Shown here in pieces: positions 23,070 to 33,366 of a DNA stretch of 47,846 bases; within the stretch, counting starts at the first letter, position 1; each line of letters opens with the position of its first letter. The DNA lies in contig JAFGPL010000232.1 in the NCBI GenBank assembly GCA_016936215.1, positions 1 through 47,846 of the forward strand. Direction: 5' to 3'. Under the pieces are notes generated by a model that was not told the DNA's origin, ran no database searches, and saw nothing but the letters and a program-made list of their open reading frames with translations. A program made the translations under genes and the position numbers. This DNA is from Bacteroidales bacterium. GTDB taxonomy: Bacteria; Bacteroidota; Bacteroidia; Bacteroidales; UBA10428.

Positions 23070-25129
23070 TGGACAAGCTGAGGCAAAAGTTTATAGAAGA
23101 AGCATCTGAGCATATCAGGGATATTGAACAATCGTTATTAACCCTTGAAAGCAATCCGGATAACCACGAGCTAATTGAAAAGATTTTCAGGTCATTGCAC
23201 ACACTTAAAGGTTCAGGGGCCATGTTCGGATTTGAAAAAATAAGCGAATTTACTCACGAGCTTGAAACTATTTACGACCTGATCAGAAATAATAAACTAA
23301 TATTAGGCAAAGAAGTATTTGACCTTACCCTCGCCTGTGCAGACCATTTAAAAATATTGATTAGCGATGAAAAGAAAGATAATGCTGAAATAAATGAAGA
23401 GTATCGGAATCTGCTCGAAAAAATACACGAGGTTTATAGCGGGGAAAGCATGCCTGGAAAACCTTCTGCAAATCAGAAAGATAAAAAAACCGCAGATACC
23501 GGTTCAGACCTGAGCACCTATTACATATACTTTAAGCCCAATGCTGACATATTTGACAACGGCACCAATCCGCTTTTTTTGATTGACGAGCTTACTTCCC
23601 TGGGCCATTTTATGGCAATACCTTACCTTCAGGATATTCCTGAAATTGAAACTATAGAACCATACAGATGTTATACTCATTGGGAAGTTATTTTTGCCAC
23701 ATCTGAATCATCGGACACTCTAAACGAAATATTTCTTTTTGTAGAGGATAACTGTGTGCTCGACATCCAGAAACTTGCAAATGGCAATCTTGTTGACAAC
23801 AAGAAATTTGTTAAAAGAATAGAAAAACTTAAAGAAACGGGTAAAGACATTGGGATTGATGCCCTGAAAATCATTTCAGAAGACCTGGAGCAATCTGTTG
23901 CTTCTAAAGTAAAAAAAGCCCTGGGAGATGAATTCAGGACTTCATTCAGAGATTACACCATATCAAGCATCAGGGTTGCATCAGAAAAGCTGGACCACCT
24001 TATGAACCTTGTAAGTGAACTTGTTACCACCCAGGCAAGGCTTTCACTGTATTCAGAAAACGATTCCTCATCTGAGCTAACAGCAATCTCGGAGAACATA
24101 CAAAAGCTCTCACGCCAGCTTCGTGACCTCGCCTTTGAGATAGTGCTGGTTCCAATAGACACCTTGATTACCAGGTTTCAGAGGCTCGTGCGTGATTTAT
24201 CCAAAGAACTGGGAAAAGAGGTTAGTTTTATTGCCAAAGGTACCGAAACAGAACTCGATAAAACAATAATCGAAAACCTTACAGACCCTTTGATGCACAT
24301 TATCCGAAACTGCATTGACCACGGGATTGAAACCACTGAAGAACGCCTGAAAAAAGGTAAACCTGAACAGGGCACTATTTTACTTAACGCCTATCATTCA
24401 AGCACCAATGTGCATATTGAAATATCGGATGACGGCAAAGGTATTGATGCTGAAAAAGTAAGGAAGAAAGCTGTAGCCAAAGGTTTGATCACAGAAGATA
24501 ACTATCTGACAGAAAAACAGATATATGAGCTATTGTTCCTTCCCGGATTTTCCACTGCAGAACATGTAACCGATGTTTCAGGCAGGGGAGTAGGAATGGA
24601 TGTGGTAAAGCAAAAAATCACCAACATAAGGGGAGAAATTGAAATTGAGTCGTCAAAAAATGCGGGCACTAAACTTACACTTAAAGTACCCCTGACTCTT
24701 TCAATTATTGATGGTTTACTCGTTAGGGTTGAAGATATTTTTTACTTGATACCGTTATCTGCTGTCGAAAAAATTTATGCCATAAACCACGAAGATATTG
24801 ACGGGAAATTCAACAACCTGATCGTGCTTGGTGGAGAGCGTATACCCTATTTCTATCTCAGAAAAGAATTTAACCTCGAAGCCGATAACAATATAAATGA
24901 CCAGGTAATTGTCATAAAATATGAAACTCAAAAGGTAGGCTTAGTGGTAGACGAGGTTATCGGTGAGTACCAGGCTGTTTTAAAACCCCTGGGAAGGCAT
25001 TATAAAAACCAGGAGATTATCTCGGCAGCAACCATTCTTGGAGATGGCACCATCGCACTTGTAATTGATGTTAACAGGGCGGTAAATCATTTTGCAAACA
25101 TAATAACACATATGGAGGAAAAAATATGA
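23069..25129 (+). CDS. cheA: Chemotaxis histidine kinase CheA
   Basis: A 686-residue kinase with the full CheA layout. P1 histidine-phosphotransfer domain at 1-105 with His44 in LHTLKGSG; a P2-like region at about 150-240; P3 dimerisation helices at about 290-345 (VASEKLDHLMNLVSELVTTQ); P4 ATPase at about 345-540 with N-box HIIRNCIDHGIE, G1 DDGKGID and G2 GRGVGMDVV; P5 CheW-like domain from about 545. All catalytic motifs are intact, so this is the only kinase in the island with a phosphorylatable histidine seen here. Overlaps cheY by one base and cheW by four. Confidence 0.97.
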   Translation: MDKLRQKFIEEASEHIRDIEQSLLTLESNPDNHELIEKIFRSLHTLKGSGAMFGFEKISEFTHELETIYDLIRNNKLILGKEVFDLTLACADHLKILISDEKKDNAEINEEYRNLLEKIHEVYSGESMPGKPSANQKDKKTADTGSDLSTYYIYFKPNADIFDNGTNPLFLIDELTSLGHFMAIPYLQDIPEIETIEPYRCYTHWEVIFATSESSDTLNEIFLFVEDNCVLDIQKLANGNLVDNKKFVKRIEKLKETGKDIGIDALKIISEDLEQSVASKVKKALGDEFRTSFRDYTISSIRVASEKLDHLMNLVSELVTTQARLSLYSENDSSSELTAISENIQKLSRQLRDLAFEIVLVPIDTLITRFQRLVRDLSKELGKEVSFIAKGTETELDKTIIENLTDPLMHIIRNCIDHGIETTEERLKKGKPEQGTILLNAYHSSTNVHIEISDDGKGIDAEKVRKKAVAKGLITEDNYLTEKQIYELLFLPGFSTAEHVTDVSGRGVGMDVVKQKITNIRGEIEIESSKNAGTKLTLKVPLTLSIIDGLLVRVEDIFYLIPLSAVEKIYAINHEDIDGKFNNLIVLGGERIPYFYLRKEFNLEADNNINDQVIVIKYETQKVGLVVDEVIGEYQAVLKPLGRHYKNQEIISAATILGDGTIALVIDVNRAVNHFANIITHMEEKI

Positions 25130-25641
25130 ACAATGAGGTTAATACCCAGGTAAAATCTTACCTCACATTTAAACTTGGGGATGAGGTTTTTGCAGCCAAT
25201 GTTTCAAAAGTTCTGAATATTCTGGAACTAACAAAAATAACCAAAGTACCCAAAGCCCCTGCATACATGAAAGGGGTAATCAATTTAAGGGGAAGTGTCC
25301 TGCCTCTTATTGACACAAGGATAAAATTCGGAATGTCGGAAACAGAGTTCACCAACAATACCTGCATTCTTGTGCTCGATATTATTTTAAGCGGTGAATC
25401 GGTAAGAATTGGTGCATTGGTAGATGCAGTGCATGAAGTACTTGAAATTGATGACAGTCAAATCTTACCTCCACCAAGTCTTGGAAGTAAATATAAATCT
25501 GAATTCATTGACGGAATGGTTAAACTGGGAGAAGAGTTTATCATGCTCCTGAATGTTGAATTAATTTTTTCAACAGATGATATTTTAAACCTTAAAGAGG
25601 TAACCGGCGAAGTAAAACAAAAGTTTGGCGATGCCGGATGA
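25126..25641 (+). CDS. cheW: Chemotaxis coupling protein CheW
   Basis: A 171-residue single CheW domain: SYLTFKLGDEVFAANVSKVL, KVPKAPAYMKGVINLRGSVL and LPLIDTRIKFGM, the classical family pattern. CheW normally joins CheA to receptors; here no receptor is encoded, so the partner must lie elsewhere or be one of the non-canonical sensors. Overlaps cheA by ATGA. A short hairpin with T6 follows before cheR. Confidence 0.97.
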   Translation: MNNEVNTQVKSYLTFKLGDEVFAANVSKVLNILELTKITKVPKAPAYMKGVINLRGSVLPLIDTRIKFGMSETEFTNNTCILVLDIILSGESVRIGALVDAVHEVLEIDDSQILPPPSLGSKYKSEFIDGMVKLGEEFIMLLNVELIFSTDDILNLKEVTGEVKQKFGDAG

Positions 25642-25660
25642 CAACAGGCTTTAAACGTTG

Positions 25661-25690
25661 CCGTATAATGGTTTGTGCATACGGTTTTTT
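25661..25690 (+). terminator. Candidate internal terminator between cheW and cheR
   Basis: Stem CCGTAT/ATACGG (25661-25666 and 25679-25684), twelve-base loop, then TTTTTT. The stem is only six pairs, so readthrough is likely and it may act as an attenuator for the adaptation genes. Confidence 0.4.
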
Positions 25691-25734
25691 CGCGTTCAAC
25701 TTTTTTGAGTAGTAACTGAAAACTATCCCTGTTA

Positions 25735-26607
25735 ATGGAACCTGAGATTGAAAAAATCAAATCCGGATATTCAGATTATTTCCTGGCACGTTTGTCAGAC
25801 AGGGAATTTGACAAACTTAGCGGTTACATTATGCAGGAATACGGCATCAAAATGCCCCCTGTAAAAAAGGTAATGCTCCAGAGCAGATTGCAAAAAAGGC
25901 TGAAAGAGCTTAACATGGTTTCATTCAAAGAATACATTGATTATGTTTTCAGCCAGAAAGGACAGCAGGAAGAGGTAATACATATGATGGATGTAGTAAG
26001 TACGAATAAAACCGACTTCTTCAGGGAACCCATCCACTTTGAAATACTCTCATCGCATGTACTGCCCGAATTTTATGATTCCCGCGGCAATAATACATTC
26101 AGGATATGGAGTGCAGGTTGTTCAAGTGGCGAAGAACCCTATACAATAGCCATATCACTTGCCGAGTTCGCAGAAAGAAACCCGGGTTTCGATTACTCAA
26201 TCTATGCCACCGACATTTCGACGAAAATGTTAAAAGTAGCTATTGATGCAATATACAAGGAAGATAAGATTGAAATAATCCCGATGGTAGTTAAAAAAAA
26301 ATATTTCCTGAGGAGCAAAAACAGGGAAGAAAAAAAAGTAAGGATAATACCCGGTTTACGTAAGAAAGTTTTTTTTGAAAGGCTAAACCTCATCAGCGAC
26401 AGGTACAATACCCCTGACACCTACGATGTGGTATTCTGCCGTAATGTGTTAATATATTTTGACCGCGAAGTGCAACAGGATATTCTCTCAAAAATATGCA
26501 CAAGGCTAAAAAGAAACGGCTATTTGTTCCTGGGCCACTCGGAATCAATCACGGGCTTAGACCTGCCTCTTAAACATTTGCAGCCCACCGTGTTTAAAAG
26601 ACTTTGA
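25735..26607 (+). CDS. cheR: Chemotaxis methyltransferase CheR
   Basis: A 290-residue SAM-dependent glutamate methyltransferase. N-terminal helical domain at 1-95, then SAM-binding motif WSAGCSSGEEPYTIA at about 126, YATDIS, and FCRNVLIYFD in the C-terminal part, ending with FLGHSES. It methylates receptor glutamates during adaptation. No methyl-accepting protein is present in the window, so its substrate is an open question. It follows cheW after 93 bases. Confidence 0.96.
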   Translation: MEPEIEKIKSGYSDYFLARLSDREFDKLSGYIMQEYGIKMPPVKKVMLQSRLQKRLKELNMVSFKEYIDYVFSQKGQQEEVIHMMDVVSTNKTDFFREPIHFEILSSHVLPEFYDSRGNNTFRIWSAGCSSGEEPYTIAISLAEFAERNPGFDYSIYATDISTKMLKVAIDAIYKEDKIEIIPMVVKKKYFLRSKNREEKKVRIIPGLRKKVFFERLNLISDRYNTPDTYDVVFCRNVLIYFDREVQQDILSKICTRLKRNGYLFLGHSESITGLDLPLKHLQPTVFKRL

Positions 26608-26634
26608 AATAAAGATTGTAAACAATATAAAACT

Positions 26635-27522
26635 ATGATTAGACTATCTGACGAAGACCTGATCAATGAACTGAAAAAAAGGTTTGAGGAGAATAAAAAA
26701 AATCTTGATGAGCTAACCAGGCTGAACAAAATTCTTACAAAGGTAAACAACAGACTTTCGGAAGCCGAGGCCATGAAGAGTCATTTTATCTCCAATATCA
26801 GCAACGAGATTATTAATCCTTTTACATCCATACTGGCTTTATCGAAGACCATTCTCGAATCGAGTAAAGAGAGTTGGAAACAGGTAATTTCAATGGTTGC
26901 ACTCATACATTCCGAAACCTTTAACCTTGATTTTCAATTCGCGAATATTTTTGCGGCAGCCAAACTCGAGGCGGGTGAAATAATGCCCGAAATATCAAAA
27001 ATTGATGTCTGCGGACTTATCAAAGATGTAATTGATTCATTTAAATATGAAGCCAAAAAGAAAAACCTGAAAATCCTTATAAATAGCGAACCGGTTTCAA
27101 AAATACAATCCGGATTGTTTTTTGTATCTGATTATCTAAAAATTAAACTAATTCTTGCCAATCTTTTAAGCAATGCTGTGAAATTTAGTTTTACCGAAGG
27201 GGTGATTGAACTGGAATATAAACTTGAAAATGGCTCTCTGATTCTAAGTTTACAGGATCACGGACAGGGAATTTCACCCGAAAATCATGACATTATTTTT
27301 GACAGGTTTCAAAAACTCGACTCCGGGATTAATTCATTTAACAGGGGACATGGCCTGGGACTATCGGTTATCAAAGCTTTTACAGACCTGCTCGGAGGTG
27401 AAATATCCCTAAAAAGCCTTCCCGGGAAAGGGGCAAGGTTTATTGTTATCCTTCCTGAATCACAAGGCGATATTGAGGGCATCACCTTTAATGGAAATGA
27501 ATTATTGTTCGATGAAGAATAG
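26635..27522 (+). CDS. Histidine-kinase-like protein lacking the phosphoacceptor histidine
   Basis: A 295-residue cytoplasmic protein with an N-terminal coiled coil (10-45), a HisKA-like dimerisation segment (45-115) and an HATPase_c domain (about 160-275) with N-box NLLSNAVKFS, G1 DHGQGI, F-box FDRF and G2 GHGLGLSV. The H-box reads FISNISNEIINP where kinases have SHE: residue 57 is Asn (AAC), one base from His (CAC). It cannot autophosphorylate in the usual way. It has no sensor domain. It lies between cheR and cheD with 27- and 6-base gaps, so it belongs to the operon. ATP binding looks intact; it may act as an ATP-dependent scaffold, transfer phosphate from CheA, or act as a phosphatase. 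Confidence 0.9.
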   Translation: MIRLSDEDLINELKKRFEENKKNLDELTRLNKILTKVNNRLSEAEAMKSHFISNISNEIINPFTSILALSKTILESSKESWKQVISMVALIHSETFNLDFQFANIFAAAKLEAGEIMPEISKIDVCGLIKDVIDSFKYEAKKKNLKILINSEPVSKIQSGLFFVSDYLKIKLILANLLSNAVKFSFTEGVIELEYKLENGSLILSLQDHGQGISPENHDIIFDRFQKLDSGINSFNRGHGLGLSVIKAFTDLLGGEISLKSLPGKGARFIVILPESQGDIEGITFNGNELLFDEE

Positions 27523-27528
27523 GAGAAT

Positions 27529-29119
<1,591 letters not shown>

Positions 29120-29277
29120 TAAGGAACAAGGTATGGTAAACAAACCTTGCAATGAACTTAAAAATTGTTAATATCAACATGGTAAATAAAGGATAGTTTT
29201 TATAAAAATTATATTATTTTGGAAAATATTAACTATTTTTAATTTCACGGCGTAAAAATGTACCATCATTATTTGTT

Positions 29278-31566
29278 ATGGATACGATAAACCAAAGATC
29301 ATTTGTAGTTCAAAATACAATTTATGCATTTGTGCTTTCTTTGTTCTTTCCCTTGCTGGGCATTTCAATTGACCTGATCAACAGCAACGACATGCAGTTT
29401 ACCCTGGAAGGGATAAGAACAGTTTATTCCCAAAATCCGCTGCACTGGATAATTCTTCTGGCAATTATCGTATTGCCATTGGTTTCCTATTATTTCTCAA
29501 ATAAATACATCAGGGATATTGCCAGTAAACAGTCGCACCTTGACCTTCTTTCAGGCAAGATGAACAAAATAAACCATTTTACCCAAAAACTTATTGAAGA
29601 CGACTTTACACAAGCATTTGATATTGAAGGAAATGAAGATTCCCTAGGTAAATCGCTTATTAACCTGAGGGATACCCTTAAAAAAAATAAAGAAGCACAG
29701 GAAAAACGCAGGCAGGAAGATGAGCAACGAAACTGGATTGCCGAAGGGCTTGCCCGGTTTGGAGACATACTCAGGACCAATAACGATAACATGGAACAGC
29801 TCTCTTTTATGGTTGTCAAAGAGCTGGTAAAATACATCAATGCCATTCAGGGATCGTTTTATATGCTTAATAATGACGACCCCAACAACGTTTTTTTCGA
29901 TCAGACTGCACTTTTTGCCTATGACAGAAAAAAGTTCACAGATAAAAAAATAAAATGGGGCGACGGTTTGGTCGGCACTTGCGCACTGGAACGTCAGCCT
30001 ATTTATATGACAAAGATTCCCGAATCTTATGTAAACATTACATCGGGTTTGGGAAAGAGCAACCCTAAATGTTTGCTTCTTTTACCACTGATTTATGAGA
30101 ACGAACTCTATGGCGTAATTGAATTCGCATCATATAATGCTCTTAGCCAGCATGAACTGAATTTTGCAGAAAGAGTTGCAGAGAGCATCGCGGCCACTAT
30201 TGCTTCTGTACGGATAAATGTGCGCACTGCCAAGCTGCTCGAAGACTCGCGCGAACGCACGCAGGCAATGTCCGCCCAGGAAGAAGAGATGAGGCAAAAT
30301 ATGGAAGAGCTTCAGGCTACACAGGAAGAGTTGGCAAGACAGGCAGACAAATTCGTGAAGCTTGAAAATACCGTTAACCACACTATGATAAGGGCAGACT
30401 ATGCGGTTGACGGGACTTTGCTTTATGCCAATACCAAATTCTTAAAAAAACTTGAATACAATAAAAATGAAGAGGTAGAAGGCAAACATATCTCATTATT
30501 TATAGGCGAAAAAGATAAAGAATGGTTCACTCAGTTATGGGATGATCTGGCAAGTGGCGGCAGGCACTATGAAGGGTATATGAAGCACATTACCAAAAAT
30601 GGTAAAGACCTTTGGACAATGGCTACTTACACCTGCATCAGGGGAGAAAACGATGCGGTAGAAAAAATACTTTTCCTTGCCATAGATACCACCGAACATA
30701 AAAAACAAAGCCTCAGGCTTGAAAGTATCGTGGATGCAGTTGATAAATCAAGCATCAAGCTCGAAATGGGAAGCAATGGAAGCCTTATGGAATACAACGA
30801 CAATATGCTGTACCTGTTCGGTTATAACGAAAAAGATGCCAAAAACCTCACCATATTCGACCTTATAGACCCGCTTGAAATTGAAAATTTCAACAATAAA
30901 TGGGATACGGTGGTAAAAGGCATTGCATTTCACGGACAGTTTAAAATGAAATCGAAATCTGAAGACACCTTATGGCTAAGAGGTGCATTCAGCGCACTTT
31001 ATGACATGTACGGGGATGTTACCAGAATTGTATTTATCGGACATGATGCAACCAATGAGAAGCTGATGGATATTGAATTACGTCAACAAACCGATATTCT
31101 TAAAAAGCAGGAGAAAATGCTTCGCGAATCTGAAAGAGAACTAAGCAAGAAGTTACGCGAGGCAAGGATTGAAATGCAGAACCAGTATAAGGAAATAGAA
31201 AAAATTAAGCTAAGAAACGAAAGGACCCTTGAGGGTGCGCTTGATGCAATATTTACTATCGGGAACGACAATAAGATTATTTTCTTCAACAAAGCTGCTG
31301 AAGAACTCTGGGGTTATAGTAAAGAAGAAGTGACCGGACACGATGTAGCAATACTTTTCAGCGCTGCCATTATAGAAGAAGATGATTTTTTAATGAAAAT
31401 GGTTGAACCCGGCAGTAATAAAATTGTTGGCGTTCGAAAGGAAATAAAAATATTCTCCAAATCGGGCGAGGAAAAATCTGTACTTGTATTGTTATCCAAT
31501 GCCCAGGTTGAAAAGGAGAACACCTATACAGCATTTATACAGAATGTAGAAGTGGAACTTTTTTAG
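29278..31566 (+). CDS. Membrane GAF/PAS sensor protein without an output domain
   Basis: A 762-residue sensor. Two transmembrane segments (about 13-33 and 60-77) enclose a short external loop of about 25 residues. Then a HAMP-like helical stretch, a GAF domain (about 150-310), a Glu/Gln-rich coiled coil (about 325-365, with EEEMRQNMEELQATQEE), two PAS domains (about 365-600), another coiled coil, and a C-terminal PAS (about 650-758) ending in NVEVELF. No kinase, cyclase, MCP hairpin or DNA-binding domain. It lies 40 bases before the hybrid-kinase-like gene. A transducer for CheA or for the His-less partner is inferred. The C-terminal -ELF is shared with the 20545 product. Confidence 0.85.
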   Translation: MDTINQRSFVVQNTIYAFVLSLFFPLLGISIDLINSNDMQFTLEGIRTVYSQNPLHWIILLAIIVLPLVSYYFSNKYIRDIASKQSHLDLLSGKMNKINHFTQKLIEDDFTQAFDIEGNEDSLGKSLINLRDTLKKNKEAQEKRRQEDEQRNWIAEGLARFGDILRTNNDNMEQLSFMVVKELVKYINAIQGSFYMLNNDDPNNVFFDQTALFAYDRKKFTDKKIKWGDGLVGTCALERQPIYMTKIPESYVNITSGLGKSNPKCLLLLPLIYENELYGVIEFASYNALSQHELNFAERVAESIAATIASVRINVRTAKLLEDSRERTQAMSAQEEEMRQNMEELQATQEELARQADKFVKLENTVNHTMIRADYAVDGTLLYANTKFLKKLEYNKNEEVEGKHISLFIGEKDKEWFTQLWDDLASGGRHYEGYMKHITKNGKDLWTMATYTCIRGENDAVEKILFLAIDTTEHKKQSLRLESIVDAVDKSSIKLEMGSNGSLMEYNDNMLYLFGYNEKDAKNLTIFDLIDPLEIENFNNKWDTVVKGIAFHGQFKMKSKSEDTLWLRGAFSALYDMYGDVTRIVFIGHDATNEKLMDIELRQQTDILKKQEKMLRESERELSKKLREARIEMQNQYKEIEKIKLRNERTLEGALDAIFTIGNDNKIIFFNKAAEELWGYSKEEVTGHDVAILFSAAIIEEDDFLMKMVEPGSNKIVGVRKEIKIFSKSGEEKSVLVLLSNAQVEKENTYTAFIQNVEVELF

Positions 31567-31606
31567 TAAAGAACCTGTTTATTTACCGGTAATTTTTAAA
31601 GTATCC

Positions 31607-33268
31607 ATGAGGTTTAATAAAAGAAAATCGGAGCTTAATTTACTTAGGGACAAGGTAGCCGAACTCGAAATGCTGAACAGGCAGCTTATGGAACAGGTAC
31701 ATGGTAAACCAATAATGAATGACATAACCGCATGGCATCAAAAATTCCAGGGCTATATTGCCGAAACCGAAAACATTGGCGCAGCCATATTTAATTCAGC
31801 TAACGGAACTATTGGACTATCGCCTGTAGCTCAAAGATATTTCGGGTTGAAAAGTGACACCCATGAACTTACCCTTGATGATATATTAACCTACATTTCA
31901 CCCGATGACAGGGCTGCATTTCAGAAAATCATCGAAGAATCGGTCAGGACAGAAAAAACTTCCGGCATCGAATATAAAATTGTAAGGTCGGAACAGGAGC
32001 GCGAAGTAAAATTTATTGCCTCAAAGTTTAAGTTGATTGAAAAAGATGGTGAAAATAAGCTGGTTTTGTTTACCCTCGTTGATATCACAAAGCATGAAAA
32101 AACCAGGAAAGAACTGGCACGTATCAAGGAAAAAGCTGAAGAATCGGAAAAATTCAGGAACATTTTTTTGTCGAATATATCCCGCGAAATACGCATTCCC
32201 ATGAACTCAATTATGGGATTTGCCGAATTGCTTAACATTGGCAATATCTCGCAGCAGGACAGGGACGAATACGTTAAAATCATCAAACAACAGAGCAACC
32301 TGTTATTTAAGCTCATTGACGATATTTCCGAGATGGCCCGTTTTGAATCGGGTGATGTTAAAGTAAACAAGTCAGTCTGTAACCTAAACCTTTTGCTTAA
32401 CGAAATACTCGGTACATTTAACCAGCAGAAAAAAGCTTATAAAAAAGAAAATCTTGAACTGAAAATAAATGTGCCTGCGGGAAAAGGGCTGATAAGTTAC
32501 ACCGATCCGGGCCGTTTACATCAGTTACTTTCGAACCTTATCGGAAATTCGATAAAATTTACCGAAAAAGGATTTATTGAGTTTGGTTATGCAAAAGAAG
32601 ACGAAAAAAGCATAAGGTTTTTTGTGAAAGACACTGGCATAGGATTAACCAGGGAAGAACAAAAACAGATATTTGACCGCTTTAGGTTACAGGAAGAGAC
32701 CGTTACGAAAAAATATGAAGGTTCCGGGTTAGGGTTATCTATAGCTAAAGGGATCGTGAAATTGCTGGGGGGAAGGATATGGATTGAATCTGAACCCGGA
32801 CAGGGTACCACCATTTTCTTTACCATAGAATATGAGGAGGTACCAAAAGAAAATATCCTTGAATTATCGGACAATGAAACAGTTCAGCATTCGGTAAGCT
32901 GGAAAGACAAACTGATATTGGTGGTGGAAGATGATGATGTAAATTACAAATTTATCGAAGCGGTACTTTTAGAAAACCAGGCACGGGTTATCAGGGCGCA
33001 AAATGGTTTGCAGGCAATAGAGCTCTGTAAATCAATTAATAAAATAGAGCTGATACTAATGGACATAAAAATGCCCGAAATGGATGGGTTTGAGGCCACC
33101 CGGCAGATCAAAGCCCTGAACAAGAATATACCGATTATCGCCCAAACGGCCTTTGCCATGCCCGAGGACCGAGAACGATGCCTGAGAGCTGGCTGCGATG
33201 ATCATATTGAAAAACCAATTGAAGTAGAAAACCTGCTTAACAAGATTAATAAGTTTTTCAACCGGTAG
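31607..33268 (+). CDS. Hybrid-kinase-like protein lacking the phosphoacceptor histidine
   Basis: A 553-residue cytoplasmic protein: N-terminal coiled coil, PAS-like domain (about 55-160), HisKA-like helices (180-250), HATPase_c (about 285-400) with N-box NLIGNSIKF, G1 DTGIGL and G2 GSGLGLSIA, then a receiver (about 430-550) with phosphoacceptor Asp in LILMDIKMPEMDG and Lys in IEKPIE. The H-box reads FLSNISREIRIPMNS where the family has SHEIRTP: residue 193 is Arg (CGC), one base from His (CAC). The ATPase and receiver look intact. It sits next to the output-less sensor, so the two may form a complex. Convergent with speA. Confidence 0.9.
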   Translation: MRFNKRKSELNLLRDKVAELEMLNRQLMEQVHGKPIMNDITAWHQKFQGYIAETENIGAAIFNSANGTIGLSPVAQRYFGLKSDTHELTLDDILTYISPDDRAAFQKIIEESVRTEKTSGIEYKIVRSEQEREVKFIASKFKLIEKDGENKLVLFTLVDITKHEKTRKELARIKEKAEESEKFRNIFLSNISREIRIPMNSIMGFAELLNIGNISQQDRDEYVKIIKQQSNLLFKLIDDISEMARFESGDVKVNKSVCNLNLLLNEILGTFNQQKKAYKKENLELKINVPAGKGLISYTDPGRLHQLLSNLIGNSIKFTEKGFIEFGYAKEDEKSIRFFVKDTGIGLTREEQKQIFDRFRLQEETVTKKYEGSGLGLSIAKGIVKLLGGRIWIESEPGQGTTIFFTIEYEEVPKENILELSDNETVQHSVSWKDKLILVVEDDDVNYKFIEAVLLENQARVIRAQNGLQAIELCKSINKIELILMDIKMPEMDGFEATRQIKALNKNIPIIAQTAFAMPEDRERCLRAGCDDHIEKPIEVENLLNKINKFFNR

Positions 33269-33366
33269 ATATCATTTCATTTTCTTAAAGAAAAAAATAG
33301 TTATTCATTAAGCCCTGAATTTGCAACCGATCTTAATCAATAAGGTTTAATGTAAATTTTTGTACT

